From Gemmatimonadota bacterium (GTDB lineage: Bacteria > JAAXHH01), in assembly GCA_026702745.1 (NCBI GenBank), contig JAPPBT010000078.1:1-64000 (forward strand): DNA of 64,000 nt, in the 5' to 3' direction. Of the stretch, positions 24,499-32,497 are shown piece by piece. The first letter of the stretch is position 1; every line of letters starts with the position of its first letter. The position numbers and the translations under genes were made by a program. Below the pieces are notes generated by a model. The model ran no database searches, was not told where the DNA came from, and saw only the letters and a program-made list of their open reading frames with translations.

Positions 24499-25813
24499 AT
24501 CCACCACCCCATCCTGCGCCGATGCGCTGATCCATGAATATGTCCGGCTGTTCCCCGCGGAAGCAGCCTCACACATCGAGCGGATGTCCCCGGAGGAGAT
24601 CGTGCCGGCCCTGGCCCTGGTCTCGCCGCCGGAACTCGCAGAAACCGTCAGAAGGATGGATCCCGATGTCGTCGCGGCGTGCGTCCCCGCCATGCAGCCC
24701 GAGATGATCCGGACCGTGTTTACCCGAGTCGAGCCTGCCGTCGGGGTAAGCGTCTTCGTCCGAATGGAAAGGAAGGACCAGGACAGGGCGTTTTCCCATC
24801 TGCCCCATCACCTGGTGAGAGAATACCGGTCGCTGATGTCCTATCCCGCCGAGTCCGCCGGTAGCCTGATGGATTCGCGCGTGACCATGTTCCGGGAGGA
24901 CAGCACTGTGGAAGAAGCGCTGGTGCAGCTCCGAGCGGTCAAGGGACGCGACCTGCTCGATCTCTGCGTCGTCGACCGGGAGAACCAGCTGACCGGCATG
25001 GTACCCCTGCACCGCCTGGTCAAAGCCGATCTGGGTACCCGGCTCACCGAACTTGTGGACGGCGAGTCCATCCACATTCCCGACATGGCGGAGCGGGAGG
25101 AAGTCGTCGCGCTGATGGAGAAATACCAGATTACCACCATCCCGGTCGTAAACGCGGATGGATTTCTGATGGGCGTGATTCGCCACGATACGATCTTCAG
25201 GGCGGCCCAGGCGGAGATCACGGAGGACCTGCAGACCATGTTCGGCGCCGGCCGGGAGGAACGCGCGTGGTCCCCGGTCTCGTTCTCGATCCGGAAGCGG
25301 CTGCCCTGGCTGGAGGTGAACCTCGTGACGGCCTTCCTCGCTTCCTTCGTCGTCAGCCTCTTCGAGGACACGATCGCCCAGATCACCGCTTTGGCGGTAT
25401 TTCTGCCGATCGTGGCCGGCCAGTCCGGCAACACGGGCTGTCAGGCGCTCGCGGTCGTCATGCGCGGCCTCGCCCTGCGCGAAGTCCGGACCGGCAACTG
25501 GTGGCGGGTCACGCGGAAAGAAGCGGCCATCGGGTTTATCAACGGGTTGGTCGTCGCGGCGACGACCGGTCTGGCCGTGGGGCTGTGGACCGGGATACCC
25601 GCCTTCGGGCTGGTGATCGGCATATCCATGGTCGCGTCCATGTTGGTCGCCGGCGTCGCTGGCGCGCTGATCCCCCTTCTGCTGAACGCGGTCGGCCAGG
25701 ACCCCGCGCAGTCCTCGTCCATCATACTGACCACCGTAACCGATGTGGTGGGCTTCATGAGCTTTCTCGGTCTTGCCACGCTGATGATGGGAATGCTGAC
25801 GCCTACGCCGTGA
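24491..25813 (+). CDS. mgtE: Magnesium transporter MgtE
   Basis: A protein of about 440 residues with all MgtE parts: N domain (residues 10-130), two CBS domains (about 135-260, with YPAESAGSLM and TTIPVVNADGFLMGVI), a plug helix, and five membrane helices at 285-440 (FLPIVAGQSGNTGCQA is the conserved pore helix region; GQDPAQSSSI and the final FLGLATLMMG follow). It imports Mg2+ and closes when the ion fills the CBS/N-domain sites. The start at 24491 overlaps the preceding gene by 8 bp. Confidence 0.93.
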   Translation: MSESTTPSCADALIHEYVRLFPAEAASHIERMSPEEIVPALALVSPPELAETVRRMDPDVVAACVPAMQPEMIRTVFTRVEPAVGVSVFVRMERKDQDRAFSHLPHHLVREYRSLMSYPAESAGSLMDSRVTMFREDSTVEEALVQLRAVKGRDLLDLCVVDRENQLTGMVPLHRLVKADLGTRLTELVDGESIHIPDMAEREEVVALMEKYQITTIPVVNADGFLMGVIRHDTIFRAAQAEITEDLQTMFGAGREERAWSPVSFSIRKRLPWLEVNLVTAFLASFVVSLFEDTIAQITALAVFLPIVAGQSGNTGCQALAVVMRGLALREVRTGNWWRVTRKEAAIGFINGLVVAATTGLAVGLWTGIPAFGLVIGISMVASMLVAGVAGALIPLLLNAVGQDPAQSSSIILTTVTDVVGFMSFLGLATLMMGMLTPTP

Positions 25814-25843
25814 CCTCGCCGTCCGGCCGTCGGGTGGCCATGT

Positions 25844-26836
25844 TTATTTGGAATCGCCCTGATTCCCGGGTTCCAGGGGCACGTACCTGAACACCGGCGG
25901 CAACGACGCTTCTTCCGAAATCTTGTATTCCACGGCCGAATGGGGATAGGCGAAACCCAGCCTGTCGCTGTTTGAGAACGCATTGACGATCTTCGCGACG
26001 ATGGCCGTGGAGATCTTCTGGCGTTCCACCGCGATGGACTGGTAGCGCAACCGCATCAGGACCCCGGAATCGAAGAATTCCGCCCTCACCTCCGGCTCCC
26101 GCCCGAGTTCTTCCACGATCTCCTTCGTCGACTCCCGCGCACAGGCAATGAGCGTCGATTCCGCGAGTTGATAGTCCGAATCATAGGACACCCGCACGGG
26201 CACCTCGTCCAGGATGTACTTCGTTTCCTTCGATACCGCGTAGTTGATCACCATCTGGTCGAACAGCACCGCGTTCGGGATCAGGATGCCCCGGTTGGAC
26301 GATTCCTCGCCGCCCACCGTCCCGCCGACCTCTCCCAGCAGGACATGGGTCGGCGATATGTCAAGGACGTCGCCGCGCACGCCCATGATGATGATGCGGT
26401 CGCCGATCTTGAAGGGCCGCTTGATCATGACCATGAGCCACGCCGCCACGCCGGTCACCGGACGCTGCAGCGACCAACCCAGTACCATGCCCAGGAACGC
26501 CACGGTCAGCCCCATGGCCGCCAGCGAACCGGACATGCTCACGATCACGAAGACGATGCCCGTAAGGAGGAAGGCGTATTTCCACATGGTAGTGAACTGC
26601 AGGACCTGGGCGTCGCTTCGGTGCTTCTCCTTCATGGCCCGTATGACCAGGTTCTTCGAAATCCTGTACAGCACCAGAAGGGCCAGGATCGTAATCACGG
26701 CGTAAAGGATTCCGGTCATGGATTCTCCCAGGGCACTGACCAGCATTTCCTGGATCCGCTCCGGGAATCCATTCGATACGGCCTGGGAAGCGGCGGCCTG
26801 GAGGGAATCCTGTGCGACTTCCAGCGAATCGTTCAT
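25844..26836 (-). CDS. MscS-family mechanosensitive channel
   Basis: A 330-residue channel protein: an amphipathic N-terminus, then membrane helices at about 38-57, 80-105 and 108-135 (the last with GMVLGWSLQRPVTGVAAW as the pore-lining TM3-like helix), then the MscS beta domain (FKIGDRIIIMGVRGDVLDI, RGILIPNAVLFDQMVINY) and the alpha/beta C-terminal domain. It is of a different subgroup from the channel at 22794 and convergent with mgtE, 30 bp apart. Two MscS relatives flanking MgtE suggest a local osmotic/ion cluster. Confidence 0.9.
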   Translation of the reverse strand: MNDSLEVAQDSLQAAASQAVSNGFPERIQEMLVSALGESMTGILYAVITILALLVLYRISKNLVIRAMKEKHRSDAQVLQFTTMWKYAFLLTGIVFVIVSMSGSLAAMGLTVAFLGMVLGWSLQRPVTGVAAWLMVMIKRPFKIGDRIIIMGVRGDVLDISPTHVLLGEVGGTVGGEESSNRGILIPNAVLFDQMVINYAVSKETKYILDEVPVRVSYDSDYQLAESTLIACARESTKEIVEELGREPEVRAEFFDSGVLMRLRYQSIAVERQKISTAIVAKIVNAFSNSDRLGFAYPHSAVEYKISEEASLPPVFRYVPLEPGNQGDSK

Positions 26837-26853
26837 TGCGTCTTCCTTTCCTC

Positions 26854-26889
26854 AGCGATGCAAGCGATGCAAGCGATACAAGCGATGCA
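26854..26889. repeat. 9-bp tandem repeat upstream of the mscS-like gene
   Basis: Four copies of AGCGATGCA (third copy AGCGATACA) end to end, 18 bp before the minus-strand start at 26836. They fall within its expected leader or promoter, so copy number could affect expression. Confidence 0.8.
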
Positions 26890-26892
26890 GAA

Positions 26893-26925
26893 CTGCCAAA
26901 ATGGCAGCCATATGACAATTTGGCA
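26893..26925. promoter_or_regulatory. Paired dyads, candidate upstream activator sites for the sigma-54 promoter
   Basis: TGCCAAAATGGCA (26894-26906) is a perfect TGCCA-N3-TGGCA dyad; TGACAATTTGGCA (26913-26925) is a second, imperfect copy 19 bp on. They lie 77-108 bp upstream of the -24 element, the normal place for binding of an enhancer protein. Confidence 0.5.
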
Positions 26926-27001
26926 TATTCCACTACGCCATATATACAAAAACAGATATCCTTGTTGTCCGCAATCCTTTGTTCAGCCCGTTTATTCAAA
27001 A

Positions 27002-27017
27002 TGGCACGGCAGTTGCA
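27002..27017 (+). promoter_or_regulatory. Sigma-54 (RpoN) -24/-12 promoter of hsp20
   Basis: TGGCACGGCAGTTGCA matches the consensus TGGCACR-N4-TTGCW at every fixed position, with the GG and GC doublets 12 bp apart. The start would be near 27028, 80 nt before the hsp20 ATG. Confidence 0.8.
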
Positions 27018-27107
27018 ATAAGATATGGCCAGTCGACGGTGAATTCACTTTAAGATGGTCGATTCGACAGAAGTGTTTCACTTTTTACTACAAGAAGGAG
27101 GATTCAA

Positions 27108-27554
27108 ATGAATCTCATCAGATGGAAACCCGGCGAGCTGTACAGTCTCAGACGCAACATGGACCGCATGTTCGACAGTCTGTGGAACCAGTCCGACGGC
27201 GGAGAGGGCACTGACTCCGCGATCTGGACCCCGTCTGTCGACATTGCCGAGACTGAAAACGGCTATGTCATCTCGGCGGACCTGCCCGGCATGAACAAGG
27301 AGGATTTCGACATTTCCTTTTCAAACGGCCGGTTGGCCATCTCGGGCGAACGCAAAGCGGAGAACCGTACCGGGAAAGATAACGTGCACAGGATCGAACG
27401 GCTGTACGGCAAGTTCACCCGGTCCTTCGATCTGCCGCAGGACGCGGACACCGCCAGGATCGACGCCATGTACAAGGACGGCGTGCTCACCCTCACCATC
27501 GGCAAGGCGGAAGAGGCGAAGCCGAAGCAGATCTCGGTGAAGGTCCACGCGTAA
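27108..27554 (+). CDS. hsp20: Small heat-shock protein, Hsp20/alpha-crystallin family
   Basis: A 148-residue holdase chaperone. The alpha-crystallin domain spans about 43-138: VDIAETENGYVISADLPG, MNKEDFDISF, GRLAISGERK, and the conserved YGKFTRSFDLP and YKDGVLTLTI strands. The C-terminal PKQISV is the IxI/V-like tail that docks on neighbouring dimers. A strong AAGGAGG ribosome site lies 9 bp before ATG 27108. It is preceded by a sigma-54 promoter and followed by its own terminator, so it is monocistronic. Confidence 0.95.
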   Translation: MNLIRWKPGELYSLRRNMDRMFDSLWNQSDGGEGTDSAIWTPSVDIAETENGYVISADLPGMNKEDFDISFSNGRLAISGERKAENRTGKDNVHRIERLYGKFTRSFDLPQDADTARIDAMYKDGVLTLTIGKAEEAKPKQISVKVHA

Positions 27555-27607
27555 GCGCCCTTAAGGTCCGCGAAGCAGGACCCGAAAGGCTTGTAAGCAA
27601 GACCCGC

Positions 27608-27650
27608 GGGGAAGCGCCCGTAAGCAGAATCAGGGCACTTCCCCTTTTTA
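27608..27650 (+). terminator. Intrinsic terminator after hsp20
   Basis: GGGGAAGCGCCC (27608-27619) pairs with GGGCACTTCCCC (27633-27644), a 12-bp stem with a single C-A mismatch, followed by TTTTTATT. Confidence 0.8.
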
Positions 27651-27714
27651 TTGTCTCACTATGACCGGGAAAGTCCAGAGACGCACGAGGAGATGCACTA
27701 AGGAGAATACAACG

Positions 27715-27903
27715 ATGAAATGCCGCTTAGGTTCGTTCTTGACCGGTGGACTGCTCGCCGCCGTAGCCGGCCTGGTGATCACTATTCCCGTGCTGATCCT
27801 GGTTGAGTATCTGAGATCGAAGGAGAAAGTTTCAACGGGGGCGGGCGACGAACCCGAATCCGAGCTCGAACCCGAAACTGAAACCGATCACGAAACGGAC
27901 TGA
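27715..27903 (+). CDS. Small single-span membrane protein with acidic tail
   Basis: A 62-residue protein of no recognised family. ATG 27715 follows AAGGAG with 8 bp spacing, which is the better start; an in-frame codon at 27661 is within the terminator loop region of the previous gene. One hydrophobic helix (residues about 9-30, GGLLAAVAGLVITIPVLIL) is followed by a basic stretch (RSKEK) and a C-terminal run of Glu/Asp/Pro with the pattern ESELEPETETDHETD. It lies between hsp20 and the convergent glycosyltransferase. Function unknown. Confidence 0.6.
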   Translation: MKCRLGSFLTGGLLAAVAGLVITIPVLILVEYLRSKEKVSTGAGDEPESELEPETETDHETD

Positions 27904-27923
27904 TTGGCCGGAATCCAGGATAC

Positions 27924-28844
27924 CTACCGGACCACCCCGTAGAAACGCGCCAGGAACCTGGGCGGGACGAAAAGGGTATAGAGCAGGCGCAGCAGCCAGG
28001 TCAGCACCAGCGTGCGCACCGGCCCGCGGCGTTCCCAGCGCCGCGCGGATGTCAGCACGGCTTCGTCGATCCAGTCCAGGCCGCCGGCCTTCTTCAGCCG
28101 GTCGGCGAACCGGGCGTCCTCGAAGACCGGAATCCCGGGAAATCCCCCCACGGCCTCGAAGGCCTCCCGCGTGGTATAGATCGCCTGGTCACCGTAGGTA
28201 ATGCCCAGGACGCGCGATCGGAAATTGGTGCCCCGCGCGATCCACCGGTAGATCCGCTTCCCATGGGCGATGTCGAAACGGAACCGTCCTCCGGCCTTGC
28301 CGTGCCCGCGGATTGATTCGGCCACGAGCTCACGCCAGCGGACCGGTAGCCGGGTATCGGCGTGAAGAAACAGCAGCACGTCCCCGGACGAGGCCGCGGC
28401 GCCCGCGTTCATCTGGATCGCCCGGCCCCGCATGCTGGATTCGATGAGTCTCGCCCCCGGCCGCGACCGGACGATCTCCCGCGTGCCGTCGTCGCTTCCG
28501 CCGTCCACGACGATGATTTCCAGCGCGAACGGATCGGTCGGACCCGGCGACCCGGGCGGCCCATCCTGCCCTGTCGGACCTGTCGACCCAGACGACTCTG
28601 GCGGACCGGCCGGCCCAGGCAGACCGGCCGGCTCGTCAGGACGCACCGTACCGCCGGTGAACTGGCCCAGGCAGTCCTCGATCGTCGATGCCTCATTGAG
28701 TGTGGGGATGATGACGCTGATCCGGGGGATTCCGGCGCGATACTCATCTCCATGCCCGGGCGTGCTATGATCGGGCAGAGATGCCGGGTTCGATGAGGCT
28801 GGCTTATCCGAGGGTCCGTTCCAATGTCCAGATGAAGGCTTCAT
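27924..28844 (-). CDS. Family 2 glycosyltransferase (TIGR04283-like) with collagen-like insert
   Basis: A 306-residue GT-A glycosyltransferase. ISVIIPTLNEASTIEDCL opens the nucleotide-binding fold, IIVVDGGSDDGT and the later LFLHADTRLP (DxD-type) are the catalytic landmarks, and GDQAIYTTREAFEAVGGFP fits the TIGR04283 subgroup, annotated as arsenosugar/rSAM-associated transferases. Between the first and second motifs (about residues 63-98) sits a Gly-Pro-X rich insert (PAGPPESSGS, GQDGPPGSPGP) absent from ordinary relatives. An N-terminal extension of about 40 residues precedes the fold. It overlaps the aminotransferase gene by 41 bp, so it is its operon partner. Acceptor unknown. Confidence 0.85.
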   Translation of the reverse strand: MKPSSGHWNGPSDKPASSNPASLPDHSTPGHGDEYRAGIPRISVIIPTLNEASTIEDCLGQFTGGTVRPDEPAGLPGPAGPPESSGSTGPTGQDGPPGSPGPTDPFALEIIVVDGGSDDGTREIVRSRPGARLIESSMRGRAIQMNAGAAASSGDVLLFLHADTRLPVRWRELVAESIRGHGKAGGRFRFDIAHGKRIYRWIARGTNFRSRVLGITYGDQAIYTTREAFEAVGGFPGIPVFEDARFADRLKKAGGLDWIDEAVLTSARRWERRGPVRTLVLTWLLRLLYTLFVPPRFLARFYGVVR

Positions 28845-30069
28845 TTTCTTCCCTCGAACCCGTCGAAACGCGGATGTGGTTCGGTGAGGCCCACTGGCCG
28901 GCGCCCGCGCGGACCATGACCCGCCGGGACCATAGCTGGCGGACGATGCGCTGCGTCTCCCGGCCGAAGTCGGCCCAGAGAAAACACGCGTGGCTGGGCA
29001 TGACCCGGGCGCCGAGCCGCACCAACTCGGCGGTCAGGTAGTCGTTCCCGTCCCATACGGCCTGTTGGGACCGCCGGACGTGCTCCTCGTCGCCCAGGGC
29101 CGCGGCGGCCGCGTGGACGGACAGGACGTTCCGGCCCAGGAGGCCCATGGAGAAAGGCGCCAGCCGGTAGATCACGTCTCGGTGGGCAACGGCGTAGCCC
29201 ACGCGGATGCCCCCTAGACCATACGCCTTGGAGAAGGTCCGAAGCACGATCACGTTTTCCCGTTCCTTCGCGACCTCGATGAAATCCCGGTATGCCGGGT
29301 CACGGACGAAATGCACATAGACCTCGTCGATGGCCACGAGGACGTGGGGCGGCACCCGGTCGATGAAATCCAGGATCCGTTCATGGGGCAAAAGCGCCCC
29401 GGTGGGGTTGTGGGGGTTGCAGATGATGACCAGGCCCGTGCGGTCGCCGATCTGCCTGCCCATGCCTTCGAGATCGTGGTTTCCGTCGGGCAGGACGGGC
29501 GACTTGCGCGCCTGTACCGCGTGGCCTGCGTCACGGAGTTCGTCACCGACGCGCGTGATCTGGCCATAGGAGGGGAGGGCTTCCACGACTTCGCCGTGTT
29601 TCATCAGGGCCTGCAGGGCCAGGATCTGGAGCAGCTCGGTCGTTCCCACGCCCAGCATCAGGCCGTGGCGGTCGCCGGTGGCCTTGAAATCGAAGCCCGA
29701 AGGGCGGGGGATGTCCAGGCCGTGGTGCCGGATGATGGCCTGCTGCAGGGTGGTCGTGTAGTCGTACCGGTTCATCCAGTCCTGGTACCTCAGCACGGCT
29801 TCTATGGCCGCGGGGGAGGCGCCCAGGGGATTCTCGTTGAAGGCCAGCCGCACCTGGCCCGGCTCGAGCCCCACGCTCCTTACGTCCGCTGGACGACGGC
29901 CCTCAAGCTGGGCCGCAACCGCTTCCCTTGAATGAAGTCCCGCCGCCAACGTGTCCGCGCCCGCCGGTCCGCCCAGGCCCGCCGCCAATCCGGTCGCACC
30001 CATCAGGCCGCCGCGGAGGAAGTCTCTGCGCGACACGGGATCGTCGCCGTTGTATTCGTCAGAGGTCAA
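28804..30069 (-). CDS. HisC-like PLP aminotransferase with a twin-arginine signal
   Basis: A 421-residue fold-type I aminotransferase resembling histidinol-phosphate aminotransferase. The PLP lysine is in RTFSKAYGLGGIRVGY; NPHNPTGALLP and AIDEVYVHFV are the cofactor-binding motifs. The N-terminus carries SRRDFLRGG followed by a short hydrophobic Gly/Ala stretch and AGADTLAAG, a textbook Tat export signal. Cytoplasmic HisC has no such signal, so an exported, periplasmic enzyme is indicated. It overlaps relA by four bases and the glycosyltransferase by 41 bp. Alternative: the signal is retained but uncleaved. Substrate unknown. Confidence 0.85.
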   Translation of the reverse strand: MTSDEYNGDDPVSRRDFLRGGLMGATGLAAGLGGPAGADTLAAGLHSREAVAAQLEGRRPADVRSVGLEPGQVRLAFNENPLGASPAAIEAVLRYQDWMNRYDYTTTLQQAIIRHHGLDIPRPSGFDFKATGDRHGLMLGVGTTELLQILALQALMKHGEVVEALPSYGQITRVGDELRDAGHAVQARKSPVLPDGNHDLEGMGRQIGDRTGLVIICNPHNPTGALLPHERILDFIDRVPPHVLVAIDEVYVHFVRDPAYRDFIEVAKERENVIVLRTFSKAYGLGGIRVGYAVAHRDVIYRLAPFSMGLLGRNVLSVHAAAAALGDEEHVRRSQQAVWDGNDYLTAELVRLGARVMPSHACFLWADFGRETQRIVRQLWSRRVMVRAGAGQWASPNHIRVSTGSREENEAFIWTLERTLG

Positions 30070-32384
30070 TTGCCGGGATCCTGCTCGAGGTGGTCGAAGA
30101 CGTCCTCCGACACGTTGCCGTACTTCACGCCCGTTTCCCGTTCCACCCGGTCCACGCCCTTGATCTTCTTTATGCGGACGATCAGCCGGTCCAGCTGGCT
30201 GAGATGTTCCACCTCGATGCCGAAATTACCGTCCGCCATCCCGTCCGTGGTGTCCATCGCGGCATGGGTGATGTTGATGCCGGCGTCGGTAATCGTCCGG
30301 GAGATCTCGTTGAGCAGGCCGGGCCGGTCGGAACCGAAGATACGCAGGCCGACGATGAAGAACTGGTCCTTCTCCACGTCCCAGTGCACCTCGAGGCGCC
30401 GCTCCAGGTCGTCCACGATGTTCGCGCATTCCTTGTTATGCACCGTCACGCCGCGCCCGCGGGTGATGAAGCCGATGATGGGATCTCCCGGGACAGGCTG
30501 GCAGCACTGCGCGAAGCGGATCATGAGATTGTCGATGCCCGTGACTTTGACCCCGCCCCGGGATCTCCGCACCCGATCCACGAACCGCGTCAGCACCGAC
30601 TCCCTGGGCGGTTCTTCCTCGGAAGGCTCCTCCGGAAGCAGCTTCTGGGCGACCTGGGCCGCGGAATACTCTCCCCGTCCGATCGCGGCATAGAGGCGAT
30701 TCGCATCGGGCAACCCGTATTCTTTCGCGAGGGCCTCCATTTCGTCGGCAACCTTGCGCTTGACCTTGAGCCGTTTCAATTCCCGGTCCAGCATGTCTTC
30801 GCCGAGGCTGATGCTCTGTTCCAGCGTGGCCTTTCTGAACCACGACCGGATCTTGGAAGACGCCTTGGTGGTCTTGACGATATCCAGCCAGTACGAACTC
30901 GGCGTCTGGTGCGGTGAAGTGAAAATAGTGACCGTGTCGCCGTTTTGCAGCTTCCCGGCCAGCGGCGCGATGTTGCCGTTCACCTTCGCCCCGCTGCAGT
31001 GGAGTCCGATATCGGTGTGAATGGCGAAGGCGAAGTCCAGCACGCTGGCGCCCTGCGGCAGTTCCTTGAGATCCCCGCGCGGGGTGAAGACGAAGATGGC
31101 GTCGTCGTACAGGTCCATGCGGAGGTAGCTCATGAACTCTTTCGGGTCGGTCATGTCGGTCTGCCAGTCCAGCGCCTGGCTGAGCCAGTCTTCACGGCCC
31201 TCACCGTCCTGGACTTCCTCCCTGCCTTCCTTGTAGAGCCAGTGGGCGGCGATCCCCACTTCCGCGATCCGGTCCATTTCCCGCGTGCGGATCTGGATCT
31301 CGGCCGTTTCCCCGTTGGAGGCGATGATCGTGGTGTGAAGGGATTGGTACATGTTCATCTTGGGCCGGGAAACGTAGTCTTTGAAGCGATCGAAGATGGG
31401 GGTGTAAAGGGTATGGATGATCCCGAGGGCGTGGTAGCAGTTGGGCACCGTGTCGGTCACAACCCGCAGCGCCAGCAGGTCGTAGATCTCCTCGAAAGGC
31501 CGGTTGCGACGCTGCATCTTCGTAAAGATGCTGTAGAAATGTTTGGCCCGGCCGTTCACCGTGGCGTCGATGCCCGCGTCCTTCAGGGCCTTGACGATGG
31601 GCTGGCGGATCTCGTCGATCAGCTTCTCCCGTTCCGCCCGCTTCTGGTCCAGCTTGCTCGCGAGATCCCGGTAGACGTCGGGAGACAGGTATTTCAGGCT
31701 GAGGTCTTCCAGTTCGGACTTGATCTTGGCCATGCCGAACCGGTGGGCGAGCGGCGCGTAGATCTCCCGGGTTTCGAGGGAAATCCGCTGCTGCTTCTCT
31801 TCTTCCAGGAAGGACAGCGTCCTCATGTTGTGAAGCCGGTCCGCGAGCTTGATGAGGATGATGCGCACGTCCTTCGCCATGGACACGAGCATCTTGCGGA
31901 AGTACTCGGCCTGGAGTTCCTCCTGGCTTCTGAAGGACAGCCCGGTGATCTTGGTGACGCCGTTCACCAGGACGGCCACTTCCTCGCCGAATTCCGCGGC
32001 CAGTTGTTCGATGGTCACGTCTTCCACGTCTTCCACCACGTCGTGCAGGAGCCCCGCCGCGATCGTCACGGCGTCCAGTTGCAGGCCGATCAGCGTAAGC
32101 ACCACCTGCGTGCAGTGCACCATGAAGGGCTCGCCCGACTTGCGGACCTGGCCGGCGTGGTGCAGGGTGCTGAAATGATAGGCCCTTTCGATGAGGTCCA
32201 GCTGGGCTTCCAGCGCCTCGTCGGAGTCGATTTCCGGATGGGAAATGGCGTACTGCTCCAGCAGTACCTGGACCGGAACGATCGAGGAGTGGGTAAGGGC
32301 GTTTTCAACCGTGGCAGTCATCGGGACATTCGCCTCGCCGGCCCGACTGGGGGCCTGAACGCGCTTGACAGGGCTGCGGGACAT
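30066..32384 (-). CDS. RelA/SpoT-type (p)ppGpp synthetase/hydrolase
   Basis: A 772-residue long RSH protein controlling the stringent response. Domains in order: HD hydrolase (about 60-205; HDVVEDVEDV and the KLADRLHNMRTL helix), synthetase (about 255-375; ALRVVTDTVPNCYH, MNMYQSLHTT, EIQIRTREMD), TGS (about 425-490; FVFTPRGDLKELPQG), a helical/zinc-finger region with CCQPVPGDPIIGF, and a C-terminal ACT domain (about 695-770). The HD motif is intact, so a bifunctional Rel/SpoT-like enzyme is likely. A second Met at residue 22 is an alternative start. It is followed by the Tat aminotransferase with an ATGA overlap. Confidence 0.95.
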   Translation of the reverse strand: MSRSPVKRVQAPSRAGEANVPMTATVENALTHSSIVPVQVLLEQYAISHPEIDSDEALEAQLDLIERAYHFSTLHHAGQVRKSGEPFMVHCTQVVLTLIGLQLDAVTIAAGLLHDVVEDVEDVTIEQLAAEFGEEVAVLVNGVTKITGLSFRSQEELQAEYFRKMLVSMAKDVRIILIKLADRLHNMRTLSFLEEEKQQRISLETREIYAPLAHRFGMAKIKSELEDLSLKYLSPDVYRDLASKLDQKRAEREKLIDEIRQPIVKALKDAGIDATVNGRAKHFYSIFTKMQRRNRPFEEIYDLLALRVVTDTVPNCYHALGIIHTLYTPIFDRFKDYVSRPKMNMYQSLHTTIIASNGETAEIQIRTREMDRIAEVGIAAHWLYKEGREEVQDGEGREDWLSQALDWQTDMTDPKEFMSYLRMDLYDDAIFVFTPRGDLKELPQGASVLDFAFAIHTDIGLHCSGAKVNGNIAPLAGKLQNGDTVTIFTSPHQTPSSYWLDIVKTTKASSKIRSWFRKATLEQSISLGEDMLDRELKRLKVKRKVADEMEALAKEYGLPDANRLYAAIGRGEYSAAQVAQKLLPEEPSEEEPPRESVLTRFVDRVRRSRGGVKVTGIDNLMIRFAQCCQPVPGDPIIGFITRGRGVTVHNKECANIVDDLERRLEVHWDVEKDQFFIVGLRIFGSDRPGLLNEISRTITDAGINITHAAMDTTDGMADGNFGIEVEHLSQLDRLIVRIKKIKGVDRVERETGVKYGNVSEDVFDHLEQDPGN

Positions 32385-32454
32385 TTTAAACTATTGCTTG
32401 CCCCATAGGTCAACCGACGCGGAATGCGTGTGTAACGTTTCTTATTTACAATAG

Positions 32455-32479
32455 GTTATCTTATATACTGTTAGATAAC
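32455..32479. promoter_or_regulatory. Inverted repeat upstream of relA
   Basis: GTTATCT (32455-32461) and AGATAAC (32473-32479) flank an 11-bp AT-rich centre in the 113-bp gap between the hydrolase stop and the relA start. It could be an operator or a weak attenuator; no T-run follows on the minus strand. Confidence 0.35.
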
Positions 32480-32497
32480 GGGCGGAAGGGACCGTTG

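Noticed and set aside
30945-32408. 487-residue plus-strand open frame
   Set aside because: Antisense to RelA/SpoT; no recognisable motif.
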